64,000 nucleotides of DNA from Advenella sp048381675 (GCF_048381675.1 NZ_JBLWIS010000003.1:260686-324685), one strand, 5' to 3'. Positions 24,779 to 34,746 are shown, numbered from the stretch's first letter. Notes: a model not told the origin generated them from the letters alone. Program-made: numbers and translations.

Positions 24779-26326
24779 ATGTCAGGACATCGCATTTACA
24801 GAAAATTACTGTTAACGGTTTTTGCTTCGGCACTTGGGTTTTCCGTCGCCATGCCAGGCACAATGGCGGCAACGCCGAAAGACACCTTGGTGATTGCCAA
24901 GTCATCCGATCCGCAAACCCTGGATCCTGCCGTAACCATCGATAATAACGACTGGACAGTAACCTATCCAAGCTACCAGCATCTGGTCAAATATAAAAAA
25001 GGCTCTACTAACGTGGAAGGCGATCTGGCTGACAGCTGGACGGCCTCTGACGATAACCTGACATGGACATTCAAGCTTAAGCCTGGGCAAAAATTTGCCG
25101 ATGGCAGCGATGTAAACGCTGATGCGGTCAAATATACGTTTGATCGCTTATTACGTATCAAACAGGGGCCTTCAGAGCCTTTTCCGGCCATGCAAACCAG
25201 TGTGAAAGATCCGCTTACGGTTGAATTCAAGCTGGAAACCCCTTTTGCGCCTTTCCTTTATATTCTGGCCAATAACGGGGCGGGCATTGTTAATCCGGCC
25301 GTAGAAAAAGCCGAGGGAGGCGCTGACAAGTTCCTGGCCGGCAATACCGCTGGCTCAGGTCCCTACCAAATGAGCAAGTGGGATAAGGGCCAATCCATCC
25401 AATTGGAACGCAACCCCCATTACGGCGGTGAAAAGCCTGTTCTGGACAAGGTACTTTTGAAAATCATCCCGGATGCATCTGCCCAGCGCCTGCAATTGCA
25501 AAACGGCGACCTGGATATTGTTGCCAAGCTGCCTGTCGACCAGATTGAGTCCTTGAAAAGCAAACCGGGTGTGCATTTTGAGAAGGTTCCTTCTTTATTG
25601 GTTACTTACCTATACCTGAACAATAAAACCGGACCACTTGCCAACCTGGATGCCCGCAAGGGAGTTTCCGCTGCCATTGATTACCAAGGTATTGTTGAAG
25701 GCGTGTTGAACAATCAGGGTAAACAACTTAAAGGTCCCATTCCTGATGGCATGTGGGCTTATGATGATTCCAATCCTGGTTTCAAACAGGACCTGGGGCT
25801 TGCCAAGGCAAGTTTTGCCAAGGCCAATTTGGGTAAAAAAGACCTCACGCTGCTGTATTCAAACCGTGATGCCAACTGGGAGCCCATCGCCCTGACGGTG
25901 CAGGCAAATTTGGCTGCCTTGGGTGTGAATGTCAAACTTGAAAAACTGGCTAATGCAACCATGCGCGACCGCTTGGGTAAAGGTGAGTTTGACATCGCCA
26001 TTGGTAACTGGAGTCCCGACTTTGCCGATCCATACATGTTCATGAATTACTGGTTCGATTCTGAAAAAGCCGGTTTGCCTGGTAATCGCTCCTTTTATAG
26101 CAATCCTGAAGTAGATAAGCTGATCCGTAAAGCCGCTGAAATCAGCGATCAGGCCGAGCGTACCAAACTGTATCAACAAGCCCAGAAAATGGTACTGGAC
26201 GATTTCGCCTATGCGTACCTCTTCCAGAAAAGTGAAGAAATTGGCTTGCGTGATAACGTGAAAGGCTTTGCTTATAATCCCATGCTTGATGACGTTTATA
26301 ACGTGCAAGATATCAGCAAGGAATAA
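24779..26326 (+). CDS. ddpA: peptide ABC transporter substrate-binding protein (DdpA-like)
   Basis: This 515-residue family 5 extracellular solute-binding protein has a Sec signal peptide ending near AATPKDT (about residue 31). The SBP_bac_5 core includes LADSWTASDDNLTWTFKLKPGQKFADG near 80 and WSPDFADPYMFMNYWF near 405. The ATG at 24779 has GGGAGA 8 nt upstream. With ddpX before it and permease/ATPase genes after it, it most likely captures D-Ala-D-Ala or related dipeptides in the periplasm. Substrate assignment rests on context only. Confidence 0.85.
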   Translation: MSGHRIYRKLLLTVFASALGFSVAMPGTMAATPKDTLVIAKSSDPQTLDPAVTIDNNDWTVTYPSYQHLVKYKKGSTNVEGDLADSWTASDDNLTWTFKLKPGQKFADGSDVNADAVKYTFDRLLRIKQGPSEPFPAMQTSVKDPLTVEFKLETPFAPFLYILANNGAGIVNPAVEKAEGGADKFLAGNTAGSGPYQMSKWDKGQSIQLERNPHYGGEKPVLDKVLLKIIPDASAQRLQLQNGDLDIVAKLPVDQIESLKSKPGVHFEKVPSLLVTYLYLNNKTGPLANLDARKGVSAAIDYQGIVEGVLNNQGKQLKGPIPDGMWAYDDSNPGFKQDLGLAKASFAKANLGKKDLTLLYSNRDANWEPIALTVQANLAALGVNVKLEKLANATMRDRLGKGEFDIAIGNWSPDFADPYMFMNYWFDSEKAGLPGNRSFYSNPEVDKLIRKAAEISDQAERTKLYQQAQKMVLDDFAYAYLFQKSEEIGLRDNVKGFAYNPMLDDVYNVQDISKE

Positions 26327-26351
26327 TCGGGTTTTTAATTAACATTAACCG

Positions 26352-26381
26352 GCAAAAGCGCTCGTTTAACGGGCGCTTTTG
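26352..26381 (+). terminator. hairpin between ddpA and ddpB
   Basis: AAAAGCGCTCG / CGGGCGCTTTT forms an 11-bp stem with a 5-nt loop and no following U-run beyond its own arm. Such hairpins after binding-protein genes usually stabilise or attenuate the mRNA so that the receptor is made in excess of the permease. Confidence 0.55.
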
Positions 26382-26388
26382 CTGATGG

Positions 26389-27414
26389 ATGCCGGGCATG
26401 TCGGTTTTTCAAATTATCTCCAAACGTCTTGTCGGCCTTGTTTTTGTCGTGCTGGGCGTGTCGGTCATTACCTTTATTGTTTCCCACCTGATTCCTGGCG
26501 ATCCGGCCCGACTCATTGCGGGTGACCGGGCAAGCGATGCCATGGTCGACGCGATTCGTGAAAAACTGGGCCTGAATCTTCCCCTGTATGAACAGTACTG
26601 GCTCTACCTGAAAGGATTGCTACACGGGGATCTGGGGACCTCGATCCGCACCGGTCGGCCAGTGTTGCAGGATTTGCTGGCATTTTTTCCGGCCACGATG
26701 GAACTGGCCGTGGTTTCCCTGATACTGGCCATATTAATTGGTGTGCCGCTAGGGGTATTGTCGGCGGTCTATAAAAACAAGTGGATCGACCAAATAGCCA
26801 GAACCATTTCTGTCATGGGTATTTCCATGCCGGCTTTCTGGCTGGGTTTGGGGTTAATCATCATTTTTTATGGACACCTGTCCTGGTTTCCGGCAGGCGG
26901 AAGATTAAGCCAAGGGGTGCCGGTTCCCCCATTTGTAACTGGTTTCTATCTGGTGGACTCACTGCTGGCAGGTGAGATGGCGACTTTTTTCAATGCGTTG
27001 TGGCATCTTGTGTTGCCCGCATTAACCTTAAGCTTTGTGCATCTTGGCGTGGTTGCACGGCAGATCCGTTCTTCCATGCTCGAGCAGTTAGGCGAAGATT
27101 ATATTCGCACTGCCAAGGCTTATGGGCTACCGAAGTGGCAGGTTATTCTCAGGCATGCCTTGCCTAATGCCTTGATTCCTTCGGTAACGGTGCTGGGACT
27201 GGCCATGGGGGATTTGTTATATGGTGCCGTTCTGACAGAAACAGTGTTCGGTTGGCCAGGCATGGGGCTGTATGTGGTCAATTCCATCCAGGCACTGGAT
27301 TTTCCGGCGGTCATGGGTTTTGCCGTGCTGGTTTCATTTGTGTATGTGTTGTTGAATCTGGTGGTGGATTTGCTTTACTTGATGATTGATCCACGCATTA
27401 AAGAGGTGGGTTAA
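26389..27414 (+). CDS. ddpB: peptide ABC transporter permease (DdpB/DppB-like)
   Basis: This 341-residue inner-membrane permease has about six transmembrane helices and the EAA-loop motif EDYIRTAKAYGLPKWQVILRH (about residues 231-251) that contacts the ATPases. The N-terminal segment IISKRLVGLVFVVLGVSVITF is typical of the DppB subfamily. Starts at 26389 and 26398 are both possible and neither has a strong ribosome site. The stop codon overlaps the ddpC start by one base. Confidence 0.9.
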   Translation: MPGMSVFQIISKRLVGLVFVVLGVSVITFIVSHLIPGDPARLIAGDRASDAMVDAIREKLGLNLPLYEQYWLYLKGLLHGDLGTSIRTGRPVLQDLLAFFPATMELAVVSLILAILIGVPLGVLSAVYKNKWIDQIARTISVMGISMPAFWLGLGLIIIFYGHLSWFPAGGRLSQGVPVPPFVTGFYLVDSLLAGEMATFFNALWHLVLPALTLSFVHLGVVARQIRSSMLEQLGEDYIRTAKAYGLPKWQVILRHALPNALIPSVTVLGLAMGDLLYGAVLTETVFGWPGMGLYVVNSIQALDFPAVMGFAVLVSFVYVLLNLVVDLLYLMIDPRIKEVG

Positions 27415-28280
27415 TGATGGCAATGGTTGCAGGCCTCAAAAACAGGGGTTCATATTTCTGGTATCAATTGCGGCGCAGTCCCATGACCATGGTGGGGTTG
27501 GGCATTATCATTTTTATGTGCCTGGCTGCATTGCTGGCACCGGTGTTGGCGCCTTATCATCCCGATGTTATTAATTTACGGGCCCGTTTGCAGCCTCCTT
27601 CAATGGCCCATTGGTTTGGCACCGATGAAGTAGGGCGGGATATTTTCAGTCGCGTCCTGTATGGTGGCCAGCAATCAATTGGCGTGGGTTTGTTTGTGGC
27701 TTTCGTGGCCAGCTTCATCGGCACAGTTATTGGCTGTTTTTCGGGTATTTTTGGCAAATGGGTAGATACCATCATCATGCGCATCATGGATGTCATGTTG
27801 TCTATTCCTTCTTTGGTGCTGACCATGGCCCTGGCCGCGGCTTTGGGGCCCAGCCTGTTCAATGCTATGCTGGCTATTACTCTGGTGCGCATTCCGTATT
27901 ATGTCCGGCTTGCGCGGGGGCAAACACTGGGCATTCGTGAAATGGTGTATGTCAAAGCCGCGGAAACCTTCGGTGCCAGTCGCCGTCATATTGTGCAATG
28001 GCACGTTATCAGAAATGCCTTGCCACCAATTATTGTGCAAACCACGCTTGATATCGGCAATGCCATACTCATGGCGGCGGCATTGGGCTTTATCGGTTTA
28101 GGTGCACAACAGCCAACAGCTGAATGGGGTGCCATGGTTTCTGCCGGTCGTAACTTTCTTATTGACCAGTGGTGGTATTCCACCTTTCCTGGCCTGGCCA
28201 TTTTAATAACGGCCATTGGCTTTAATTTGTTGGGTGATGGGGTGCGCGATATGCTGGATCCCAAACAGAAGGTGAAGTAA
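27414..28280 (+). CDS. ddpC: peptide ABC transporter permease (DdpC/DppC-like)
   Basis: This 288-residue second permease of the dipeptide transporter has an N-terminal cytoplasmic stretch, then six predicted helices. The N-terminal motif RRSPMTMVGLGIIIFM is near 21, GTDEVGRDIFSRVLYG near 64, and the EAA loop YVKAAETFGASRRHIVQWHV near 179. It overlaps ddpB by one nucleotide and ddpD by one nucleotide (TAATG), so the cluster is tightly coupled. Confidence 0.92.
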   Translation: MMAMVAGLKNRGSYFWYQLRRSPMTMVGLGIIIFMCLAALLAPVLAPYHPDVINLRARLQPPSMAHWFGTDEVGRDIFSRVLYGGQQSIGVGLFVAFVASFIGTVIGCFSGIFGKWVDTIIMRIMDVMLSIPSLVLTMALAAALGPSLFNAMLAITLVRIPYYVRLARGQTLGIREMVYVKAAETFGASRRHIVQWHVIRNALPPIIVQTTLDIGNAILMAAALGFIGLGAQQPTAEWGAMVSAGRNFLIDQWWYSTFPGLAILITAIGFNLLGDGVRDMLDPKQKVK

Positions 28281-29305
28281 TGCAAGACAATCATGCTGGC
28301 CAGACAGATGAACTGGTACTCAGTGTAGAAAATCTGCATATCGAGTTTCCCGTTTATAAAGGGGCAGTCAAGGCCCTGAATGGGGTCAACCTGCAGGTGG
28401 CTGCCGGTGAGATTGTTGGCCTGGTCGGTGAATCAGGGTCGGGAAAATCGGTTTGTGCCATGATGGGCATGCGCTTGATTCCGTCTGACAGCTACCGGGT
28501 AACCCGTGGCACCATAAGGCAGTCGGGCAAAGATGTCCTGAAAATGACTGAAAAAGAAATGCGGTCTATTCGCGGCAGTGAGGTTTCCATGATTTTTCAG
28601 GAACCTATGACCGCCCTGAATCCTGTCATGAAGGTGGGCAAGCAAATCATCAATGTGATTTTGCAGCATCAACCCATCAGCAAGGCCAAGGCCAGGGAAA
28701 AAACCCTGGGCCTGCTGCGGGATATGTATATTGCCGATCCCGAGCGGGTGTTTGACAGTTATCCGTTTGAACTATCTGGGGGCATGCGCCAGCGCATCAT
28801 GATTGCTTTGGCATTTTCCTGTGAACCCAAGCTGTTGATTGCCGATGAGCCGACCACCGCGCTGGATGTGACGGTGCAAAAGCAGGTCTTGCTGTTGCTC
28901 AGGGAGCGTGCCCGTCAAACCGGCACGGCCATTTTGCTGATCACCCATGATATGGCGGTGGTCTCGCAGTTTTGTCAGCGGGTGTATGTGATGTATGCCG
29001 GATCGGTCGTTGAGGACGGCTGGACCCGTGATGTGATGAGTCACCCGCAGCATCCTTACACGCAAGGCTTGCTGGCTGGCTTGCCCGAAAATGTACAGCC
29101 AGGCGCCCCCCTGAAAACCATTGGCGGGCAGGTGCCCGATCTGGCACAGTTGCCCGCTTGCTGTTCATTCATGAACCGCTGCGAACGCAAGGAATATATT
29201 TGCCGCAATGTCCCTGATTTATTACCGTTAACGTCAGATCCATCCCACAAGGTTGCCTGTTGGATTGTGCAGGAAGAGGATAAACGCAATGCCAAATACA
29301 AATAA
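28280..29305 (+). CDS. ddpD: peptide ABC transporter ATP-binding protein (DdpD-like)
   Basis: This 341-residue ATPase of the Opp/Dpp type has Walker A GESGSGKS near 51, the signature LSGGMRQR near 164 and Walker B LLIADEPTTALD near 183. The C-terminal oligopeptide-transport extension has cysteines in CCSFMNRCERKEYICRN (about 293-310), as in members that carry a cluster or metal there. It works as a heterodimer with DdpF. The ddpF start lies 17 nt before its stop codon. Confidence 0.92.
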   Translation: MQDNHAGQTDELVLSVENLHIEFPVYKGAVKALNGVNLQVAAGEIVGLVGESGSGKSVCAMMGMRLIPSDSYRVTRGTIRQSGKDVLKMTEKEMRSIRGSEVSMIFQEPMTALNPVMKVGKQIINVILQHQPISKAKAREKTLGLLRDMYIADPERVFDSYPFELSGGMRQRIMIALAFSCEPKLLIADEPTTALDVTVQKQVLLLLRERARQTGTAILLITHDMAVVSQFCQRVYVMYAGSVVEDGWTRDVMSHPQHPYTQGLLAGLPENVQPGAPLKTIGGQVPDLAQLPACCSFMNRCERKEYICRNVPDLLPLTSDPSHKVACWIVQEEDKRNAKYK

Positions 29306-30284
29306 CCGCCTGGTTTCCCTGAACGATGTCCATGTTCATTTTACGGTGCAAAAAAACTGGCTGGGTCAGGTCAAGTCAACCGCGCATGTCCTGAACGGCA
29401 TAGACTTGCACGCCAACGCAGGAGAAACCCTGGGTATTGTGGGCGAGTCGGGTTGTGGCAAAAGCACCTTGGCACAGGTGTTGATGGGCCTGTTGCCGCC
29501 TACCCGGGGTAGTGTAAGCTGGCATACTGCGGGTGCCAAACCCAATATCCAGATTGTGTTCCAGGATCCGCAGTCTTCACTTGATCCGCGTTTGCCTGTC
29601 TGGAAAGTCATTACTGAGCCAATTCATATCAATGGTGGTCATTCCCGGGCGCAATTGCGTAAAATAGCAGCGGATCTTGCCGTGCAGGTGGGATTACGTG
29701 AAGAATACCTGGACCGTTTTCCACATGAATTTTCAGGTGGGCAGCGTCAGCGGATAGCCATTGCACGAGCCCTGGCTCCCAATCCTGATATTATTGTGCT
29801 GGATGAACCCACCTCGGCGCTGGATATTTCGGTCCAGGCACAAATACTGAATTTGCTTAACGATTTGCAAAAAGCAAGGAATCTAAGCTATATCCTGATT
29901 TCCCATAATGTTTCTGTTATAAAGCATATGAGCAAAAGGATTGCGGTCATGTACCTGGGGCAAATTGTTGAGCTGGGTTCTACAGCTGAAGTTTTGCAAA
30001 AGCCGGCCCATCCCTATACCCGGCTTTTGCTTGATGCCGTACCTGACATGACGGGCAGCCTGACCATGAACGGTCCGGTCGATTTGCCCGAATTGCCAGG
30101 TAACCGGCATTTGCCCAGTGGTTGTTTTTTTTATGACCGTTGTCATTACCGGGATGAAAAGGGTTGTCATCTTGCCCAGCCTTTGCGCAGCGTTGCAGCG
30201 GAACAGGTAATAAGATGGGTCCGTTGTTACAAGAACATATATGAGAATTCAATCAGAGCAGAATCCACCGAAATCGGCGTCTAA
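29289..30284 (+). CDS. ddpF: peptide ABC transporter ATP-binding protein (DdpF-like)
   Basis: This 331-residue partner ATPase has Walker A GESGCGKST near 53, the signature FSGGQRQRIAIARAL near 150 and Walker B IIVLDEPTSALD near 171. The C-terminal extension includes LPSGCFFYDRCHYRDEKGCH. The ATG at 29289 lies inside the end of ddpD; an earlier in-frame start at 29253 would lengthen the overlap. It completes the ddpXABCDF-like set. Its last 44 nt overlap the predicted start of the following exporter gene. Confidence 0.92.
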   Translation: MPNTNNRLVSLNDVHVHFTVQKNWLGQVKSTAHVLNGIDLHANAGETLGIVGESGCGKSTLAQVLMGLLPPTRGSVSWHTAGAKPNIQIVFQDPQSSLDPRLPVWKVITEPIHINGGHSRAQLRKIAADLAVQVGLREEYLDRFPHEFSGGQRQRIAIARALAPNPDIIVLDEPTSALDISVQAQILNLLNDLQKARNLSYILISHNVSVIKHMSKRIAVMYLGQIVELGSTAEVLQKPAHPYTRLLLDAVPDMTGSLTMNGPVDLPELPGNRHLPSGCFFYDRCHYRDEKGCHLAQPLRSVAAEQVIRWVRCYKNIYENSIRAESTEIGV

Positions 30285-32049
30285 TAAAGTCAGTTTTGGC
30301 GTTATATTATCCCTCTTACCTTATGTCTGGCAATTCAAATGGCGTGTTGGCCTTGCCCTGTTGTGCCTGGTTCTGGCCAAAGTAGCCAGCGTAGTCTTGC
30401 CGATTTTCCTGAAAGATATTGTTGATCAGCTCAGTATGCCAACGAATGCGCTGGTTTTGCCAGTGGCTGCCCTGTTGGCTTACGGTTTTGCGCGTATTTC
30501 CAGCAGTCTTTTTGGCGAACTCAGGGATGCCCTGTTTGCCAAGGTCACACAGGGTTCCATTCGTAAAATAGCCAAAAACATTTTTGAGCATTTGTTTGGC
30601 CTGTCTATGCGGTTTCACCTGCTTCGTCAAACCGGTGGTCTTAGCAGGGATATAGACCGGGGCACCAAGGGCATTGGCTTTGTATTGAATTTTACCCTGT
30701 TCAATATTTTGCCCACCTTGCTGGAATTGACCATGGTCATGGGTATCTTGCTATGGCGCTATGACATCTGGTTTGCAGGGGTAACCATGCTAACGATTGT
30801 TGCCTATATTTTGTTTACCCTTGCCGTAACTGAAAAACGCATGGTCATGCGACGTCGCATGAATAGCTTGGACAGCATGGCCAATACTCAGGCGATTGAT
30901 GCTCTGATCAATTATGAAACCGTTAAATATTTTAATAACGAAGCTTATGAGATTAACCGCTACGATGAGAACCTGGGTAAATGGGTTGAATCATCAGTCA
31001 AGAATCAGGTCTCGTTGAATTTCCTGAATGCCGGCCAGGGTGTGATTATTACCGTCGGGATTACCGTTTTGCTGTGGATGTCGGCAGACCGGGTCGTTCA
31101 GGGAAGCATGACCGTTGGAGATGTTGTGCTGGTATCGGCCTACCTTACCCAGTTGTACGCTCCCCTGAATTTTCTGGGTTTCATCTACCGTGAAATTAAG
31201 AACTCATTGTCTGATATGGAGCGCATGTTTGGGCTGATGGATGAGCAGCAGGAAATCAAGGATGACAAAGATGCCATTGTGTTAAATACTCGGCAGGCAG
31301 AAATCGAGTTTAAGGATGTGGGTTTTTCTTATGAAAGCGAACGGCAGATTCTTCACAATGTGTCTTTCAAGGTAGGGGCCGGAGAAACGGTTGCCGTGGT
31401 AGGAACGTCCGGCGCCGGCAAGTCAACCTTGTCTCGCCTGCTGTTCCGTTTTTATGATGTCGGTTCGGGAAGTATCCTGATCAATGGCAGGGATATCCGC
31501 TCCTATACCCAGTTAAGCCTGCGCCAGCATATTGGGATTGTGCCCCAGGATACGGTATTGTTCAATAATTCGATTTATTACAACATTGCCTATGGCCGTC
31601 CTTCCGCTTCGCACGAAGAGGTCATAGAGGCGGCCAAGTCTGCCAGTATCCATCAGTTTGTGACCAGCTTGCCAGATGGCTATGAATCACAGGTGGGCGA
31701 GCGGGGCCTGAAGCTGTCCGGCGGTGAAAAGCAAAGGGTGGCCATTGCACGTACCATTTTAAAAGATCCACCGATCCTGGTGCTGGATGAAGCCACCAGC
31801 GCGTTGGATACCCGTACCGAGCGCAAGATCCAGGATGAACTATTCCAGATTGCCAAGAACCGGACCACCCTTATTATTGCTCATCGGCTTTCTACCATTG
31901 TAGATGCTGACCGGATTATCGTGATGGATCAGGGCAGAATCATGGAGCAGGGCACACATAGCGAACTGCTAGAGAAAAATGCCATTTATGCCCGCATGTG
32001 GGCCATGCAGTTTCAGGCATCTGAAGTGGTGGACGCCCCGGAATCCTGA
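30241..32049 (+). CDS. ABC exporter, Atm1/HMT1 type (fused permease-ATPase)
   Basis: This 602-residue half-transporter has an N-terminal six-helix type I exporter domain (about 20-320) and a C-terminal ATPase with Walker A GTSGAGKST near 389, the signature LSGGEKQRVAIART near 490 and Walker B ILVLDEATSALD near 512. Features such as ETVKYFNNEAYEINRYDE (near 222) are characteristic of the Atm1 subfamily, which exports glutathione-linked sulfur or metal compounds. The predicted ATG overlaps ddpF by 44 nt, so it is probably co-transcribed. A start within the unconserved first residues downstream is possible. Confidence 0.88.
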   Translation: MRIQSEQNPPKSASNKVSFGVILSLLPYVWQFKWRVGLALLCLVLAKVASVVLPIFLKDIVDQLSMPTNALVLPVAALLAYGFARISSSLFGELRDALFAKVTQGSIRKIAKNIFEHLFGLSMRFHLLRQTGGLSRDIDRGTKGIGFVLNFTLFNILPTLLELTMVMGILLWRYDIWFAGVTMLTIVAYILFTLAVTEKRMVMRRRMNSLDSMANTQAIDALINYETVKYFNNEAYEINRYDENLGKWVESSVKNQVSLNFLNAGQGVIITVGITVLLWMSADRVVQGSMTVGDVVLVSAYLTQLYAPLNFLGFIYREIKNSLSDMERMFGLMDEQQEIKDDKDAIVLNTRQAEIEFKDVGFSYESERQILHNVSFKVGAGETVAVVGTSGAGKSTLSRLLFRFYDVGSGSILINGRDIRSYTQLSLRQHIGIVPQDTVLFNNSIYYNIAYGRPSASHEEVIEAAKSASIHQFVTSLPDGYESQVGERGLKLSGGEKQRVAIARTILKDPPILVLDEATSALDTRTERKIQDELFQIAKNRTTLIIAHRLSTIVDADRIIVMDQGRIMEQGTHSELLEKNAIYARMWAMQFQASEVVDAPES

Positions 32050-32095
32050 TTTTCATTGTCAAGCTATTGTTTTCAGGCTTATAGGCAATATAGGC

Positions 32096-32127
32096 AAATG
32101 CCCCGAATCGCTTCGGGGCATTTTTTT
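32096..32127 (+). terminator. Rho-independent terminator after the Atm1-type gene
   Basis: AATGCCCCG / CGGGGCATT forms a 9-bp stem with a 7-nt loop and a T-run. It ends the ddp/Atm1 transcription unit before the convergent tex gene. Confidence 0.88.
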
Positions 32128-32169
32128 GTGCTACTTTAGTTGGCCGATATGGCCCGGGACAATGCCAGC

Positions 32170-34530
32170 CTAGCGCTTGAGTTTGGCAAAGGCGGCTGCC
32201 ATGGCATTGTTGGCAGGCGGTTTGCTGTCTGCCGCTTGTTGACGGTTCTGGCCACGAGGGCGATTGCCAGCCGCAGCACCGGCATTACTGCGGCTAACCG
32301 GCAGGCTCTCGTCATTCAGTCGCATGGTCAGGGCAATCCGTTTGCGTTGCGCGTCTACTTCCTGAACCTTGACTTGTACCGTTTGTCCAACCCGCACTAC
32401 ATCACGTGGGTCTTTGACAAACTTGTCAGCCAGGGCTGAAATATGCACCAGGCCATCCTGATGCACGCCAATATCGACAAAAGCCCCAAAATTGGCCACG
32501 TTGGTAACAACCCCTTCCAGAATCATGCCGGGCAGCAGGTCATTAATGGTTTCAATACCTTCCTTGAAGGTAGCAGTCTTGAATTCGGGGCGTGGGTCAC
32601 GGCCCGGTTTTTCAAGTTCGCTGAAAATATCCTTGACGGTTGGCAAACCGAAACGCTCATCGGTAAAATCGGCCGGTGAGACGCCCTTCAAGGCATCTTT
32701 TTTGCCGATGATGGATTTGACATCAGCCTGGATTTTGTCCAGGATACGCGCGACTACCGGGTAGGCTTCAGGGTGCACTGAAGAAGCATCCAGCGGATTG
32801 TCACCATTGGGGACGCGCAGAAAGCCGGCGGCCTGTTCAAAAGCCTTGGCTCCAAAACGCGAAACATTCATCAAGGCGGTACGATTGGGGAAGGCGCCGT
32901 TTTGGTCACGCCATTCGACAATATTTTTGGCCAGGGTGGCATTGAGTCCCGATACCCGGGTAAGCAGGGGAGCAGAGGCCGTATTGACATCAACCCCCAC
33001 CGCGTTCACGCAATCTTCAATCACGGCATCAAGCGAGCGGGCCAGTTCGCGTTGGTTCACATCGTGCTGGTATTGCCCAACCCCGATGGCCTTGGGTTCA
33101 ATCTTGACCAGTTCAGCCAGGGGGTCTTGCAGGCGACGGGCAATCGAAACGGCACCGCGCAGGCTGACATCCAGCTCGGGAAATTCTTTGGCGGCCAGTT
33201 CAGAGGCCGAGTAAACCGAGGCTCCGGCTTCGGATACCACGATTTTTTTGACATCGGGGTTGGGGAAAGCCTGCAGCATGTCGGCCACCAGCTTTTCGGT
33301 TTCGCGTGAAGCGGTTCCGTTGCCAATGGCAATTAACTGGATCTTGTGGCGGGCAATTAAAGCGGCCAGGGTACGGATGGAACCTTCGCGGTCGCGGCGT
33401 GGTTCAAACGGGTAGATGGTGGCGGTATCCAACAGCTTTCCGGTTGGGTCGATGGCGGCTACCTTGACACCGGTACGAATGCCCGGGTCCAGCCCAAGCA
33501 CCGATTTTGGTCCGGCCGGTGCGGCCAGCAGCAGGTCTTTCAGGTTGGCGGCAAACACCTTGATGGCTTCTTCTTCGGCCTGCTCACGCAACTTGCCAAT
33601 CATTTCAGATTCAAAGGCGGTTAACAGTTTGACCCGCCATGTCCAGCGGGAAACTTCGGCCAGCCATTTGCCACGTGCACTGGCATCAATCGTGTAATCG
33701 GCATCCAGTTGCAGGAAGTCGCTGATGCGGACGACGCAAGGATGGGGTACCAGGGCATCCTGTTCTTCATTCAGGCCAATGCGCAAATCAAGCATGCCTT
33801 GTTGGCGTCCGCGCAACAAAGCCAGAATTCGGTGTGAGGGCAGGGTTTTAACCGGCTCTTTGAAATCGAACCAGTCGCGGAAATTGTCACCCTCGCTCTC
33901 TTTACCTTCCACCACCTTGGAGTAGAGCCAGCCCTGGTTCCACAAATGCTCGCGCATGTCGGCCAGCAAGTCGGCGTTTTCTGCAAATCGTTCTGCCAGA
34001 ATGTCACGCGCGCCATCAAGGGCGGCTTTGCCATCCTTGATATTTAATTCCGGGTTGAGGTATTGTTCGGCAAGTTCGGCAGGTACCGCATTTTTATTGG
34101 CCAGGATCTCATCGGCCAGGGGCTCAAGGCCAGCTTCGCGGGCAATCTGGGCACGGGTGCGGCGTTTGGGCTTGAAGGGGGCGTAAAGGTCTTCAAGGCG
34201 TTGCTTGGTATCGGCCGCAGCAATTGCCGCTTCCAGTTCCGGGGTCAATTTGCCCTGCTGGCCGATAGACTCGACAATCGCCAGGCGACGGGTTTCCAGT
34301 TCCCGTACATACAAAAGACGGACTTCAAGATTACGCAAAACGGTATCGTCAAGGCCACCGGTGACCTCTTTGCGGTAACGGGCGATAAAGGGAACCGTGG
34401 CGCCTTCATCAAGCAGTGAAACCGTAGCGGCAATTTGTGCCGGACGTACGTTCAGCTCCTGGGCCAGTAGCGTAATAATGCGTTGTTCATCAATGCCTGT
34501 GGCAGTTTCGGTACTTGGTGTTTCGGACAT
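32170..34530 (-). CDS. tex: Tex family RNA-binding transcription accessory protein
   Basis: This 786-residue Tex/YhgF protein was first linked to toxin expression in Bordetella pertussis. Domain order: N-terminal helical region with LLDEGATVPFIARYRKE near 44; YqgF/RNase H-like domain with VLGLDPGIRTGVKVAAID near 340; helix-hairpin-helix region (VDVNTASAPLLTRVSGLN near 510); C-terminal S1 RNA-binding domain (PGMILEGVVTNVANFGAFVDIGVH, about 663-686). A basic Asn/Arg-rich tail follows. It binds nucleic acid and affects transcription or RNA decay. Confidence 0.96.
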   Translation of the reverse strand: MSETPSTETATGIDEQRIITLLAQELNVRPAQIAATVSLLDEGATVPFIARYRKEVTGGLDDTVLRNLEVRLLYVRELETRRLAIVESIGQQGKLTPELEAAIAAADTKQRLEDLYAPFKPKRRTRAQIAREAGLEPLADEILANKNAVPAELAEQYLNPELNIKDGKAALDGARDILAERFAENADLLADMREHLWNQGWLYSKVVEGKESEGDNFRDWFDFKEPVKTLPSHRILALLRGRQQGMLDLRIGLNEEQDALVPHPCVVRISDFLQLDADYTIDASARGKWLAEVSRWTWRVKLLTAFESEMIGKLREQAEEEAIKVFAANLKDLLLAAPAGPKSVLGLDPGIRTGVKVAAIDPTGKLLDTATIYPFEPRRDREGSIRTLAALIARHKIQLIAIGNGTASRETEKLVADMLQAFPNPDVKKIVVSEAGASVYSASELAAKEFPELDVSLRGAVSIARRLQDPLAELVKIEPKAIGVGQYQHDVNQRELARSLDAVIEDCVNAVGVDVNTASAPLLTRVSGLNATLAKNIVEWRDQNGAFPNRTALMNVSRFGAKAFEQAAGFLRVPNGDNPLDASSVHPEAYPVVARILDKIQADVKSIIGKKDALKGVSPADFTDERFGLPTVKDIFSELEKPGRDPRPEFKTATFKEGIETINDLLPGMILEGVVTNVANFGAFVDIGVHQDGLVHISALADKFVKDPRDVVRVGQTVQVKVQEVDAQRKRIALTMRLNDESLPVSRSNAGAAAGNRPRGQNRQQAADSKPPANNAMAAAFAKLKR

Positions 34531-34746
34531 GTCTGCTTAAAAAAGTTAAAAACGAACTGTAAATTGTGCCATAAGCAGCAGGCTTGTGGTGAGGGGGCTA
34601 GCCATATCGGTTAATTTGTCTGGGTGATTGGCGGTTGGTGCCGGATTATTTCATCCTGTTCCTGCTGATAAGGGCCGCAGCTTCGCTACTATCATTAAAA
34701 TAGCGTATGGGCGGATTGCCTTCATTTTTAGTTGTTTGGAAAGCGT

